NCBI GenBank assembly: GCA_003519965.1 | Contig: DOVS01000151.1 | Coordinates: 1 to 5,319, forward strand | Source: Betaproteobacteria bacterium | Lineage (GTDB): Bacteria; Pseudomonadota; Gammaproteobacteria; Burkholderiales; UBA9220 | Direction: 5' to 3' | Length of the DNA stretch: 5,319 nt | In this document: in pieces, positions 4,554-5,319 of the stretch | How the letters are laid out: each line of letters opens with the position of its first letter | Position numbering within the stretch: position 1 is the first letter of the stretch | The notes under the pieces: generated by a model | What the model was told of the DNA's origin: nothing | The model's input: only the letters and a program-made list of their open reading frames with translations | Databases searched by the model: none | Position numbers and translations under genes: made by a program

Positions 4554-5319
4554 TCACGGGCGATCCGTCGTTTTCCCCAGCGCCGCGACCGTGAGGTCGA
4601 TCGTCAATGTTTGCTGCAAGTCGCTCATCGGCCATTGCAAATACAGTGTCACTGCCTGCATGATTTTCTCGAATCCCGCTTCCGATTGGGATACGGTAAA
4701 GTGGGGCGTGGCGAATAGGCGCGCGGGCTGGCTGATTTGCAGCCGCACTTGGCCGCCAAGAATCTCGTCTTCCAGGATCAATTCATCTAATTGATCCAGC
4801 TCCCAGCGCTCGCCGAACCCGCCGAGAATTTTTTTACCCAGTAGATAGCGGCCGGCGGGACCGTCGCAACTCGGCATGGCAAGATTGATTTCGGTGGCGA
4901 AGCCGTCGCCGTGCACGCCGGCGAATTGATAACGCGCCGACATGCCGTGGGCGTGAAGCCGAAGCGTCTTGGTTACGGCGCCCGCCTCTAGCGCGAGACT
5001 GAACGCCGTTTCGCTATCCGGCCCTGTGTCGCCGTCCCAGCGATAATCCGTCAAGGGAGTCGCGTTCCCGGACGCATCCAGTCGGCGATCGAGAAACAAT
5101 CCTTTGCCGAACGCATCGGTTTCTAAGTCTTGCGGCGTGATTTCGTGCTTAAAACTCATGCGGTCGTGGGCCGAGGCGATGCCTTCTTCATGATGCGCCG
5201 GCGCCGTAGCGCCCAGGTGAATTTTCCGATAGTAGTGCTCGTTTTGCCGCCGCAGGGTATCGCCGAAATTATGGGCTAAGGCATAGGCGTCGAATTCCCG
5301 CACCATCGCTAGACCGTCC
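4554..5319 (-). CDS. C-terminal part of a GH57-type 4-alpha-glucanotransferase/alpha-amylase (partial)
   Basis: The frame is open to the right edge of the window, so the 254 visible residues are the C-terminal part of a larger protein. The ATG at 5306 is internal, not a start. The segment resembles the C-terminal beta-sandwich domain of GH57 4-alpha-glucanotransferases (formerly DUF1926, Pfam AmyA-gluTrfs_C). It has the connector FDAYALAHNFGDTLRRQNE with YYRKI, then the hallmark AHDRMSFKHEI at about residues 50-60, followed by GLFLDRRLD and alternating beta strands to the end. These enzymes transfer alpha-1,4-glucan chains in glycogen or maltodextrin metabolism, mostly in the cytoplasm. The catalytic barrel, with its Glu nucleophile and Asp acid/base, would lie outside the window, so activity cannot be judged and amylase cannot be told from glucanotransferase. 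Frame and codon use look intact, and there is no sign of decay. The FKBP gene follows 51 bp downstream. Confidence 0.8.
   Translation of the reverse strand, partial: DGLAMVREFDAYALAHNFGDTLRRQNEHYYRKIHLGATAPAHHEEGIASAHDRMSFKHEITPQDLETDAFGKGLFLDRRLDASGNATPLTDYRWDGDTGPDSETAFSLALEAGAVTKTLRLHAHGMSARYQFAGVHGDGFATEINLAMPSCDGPAGRYLLGKKILGGFGERWELDQLDELILEDEILGGQVRLQISQPARLFATPHFTVSQSEAGFEKIMQAVTLYLQWPMSDLQQTLTIDLTVAALGKTTDRP

Noticed and set aside
5304..5306. ATG as the start of the glucanotransferase-like gene
   Set aside because: The frame continues upstream to the window edge without a stop, and the residues after the ATG match the middle of the family, not an N terminus.

Overview
The window looks like ordinary chromosomal DNA from a moderately GC-rich Gram-negative bacterium, most likely a proteobacterium. 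This is inferred from strong Shine-Dalgarno starts, a Sec-type signal peptide, a SlyD/SlpA-type FKBP prolyl isomerase, a long-form transaldolase and a GH57-type 4-alpha-glucanotransferase. Such a gene mix fits a methylotrophic or autotrophic proteobacterium, but nothing here fixes the genus. I found no insertion sequence, CRISPR array, tRNA, rRNA, phage gene or toxin-antitoxin pair.

Layout. Bases 1-254 are an upstream region with a GC-rich hairpin and two copies of a GGGAAA(G)CGTTCC box. At 255-1313 (+) lies a secreted beta-propeller protein of unknown function. Bases 1314-1807 carry no convincing gene but are rich in RNA-like secondary structure: competing stems just after the propeller stop codon, a perfect 11-bp hairpin, and a nested two-stem structure ending in a run of six T. 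At 1808-2476 (-) is a beta-class carbonic anhydrase. Bases 2477-2924 separate two divergent genes; the part next to the transaldolase holds two adjacent hairpins and a perfect 14-bp palindrome. At 2925-4004 (+) is transaldolase. It converges, with only 6 bp between stop codons, on an FKBP-type prolyl isomerase at 4011-4502 (-). Upstream of that gene is a 22-bp hyphenated palindrome, then the C-terminal part of a GH57-type glucanotransferase at 4554-5319 (-), whose N-terminal catalytic part lies outside the window.

How the genes may work together. Transaldolase belongs to the non-oxidative pentose phosphate (or ribulose monophosphate) pathway, and the glucanotransferase to glycogen or maltodextrin remodelling, so the right half touches central carbon storage and sugar rearrangement. 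Carbonic anhydrase supplies the CO2/bicarbonate balance. The glucanotransferase and FKBP genes share a strand, are 51 bp apart and may be co-transcribed. The other genes are oriented as separate units.

No undescribed protein system is evident. The least explained signals are the structured non-coding region at about 1516-1785, which could hold a small RNA or a long 3' UTR terminator, and the structured leader of the transaldolase gene.
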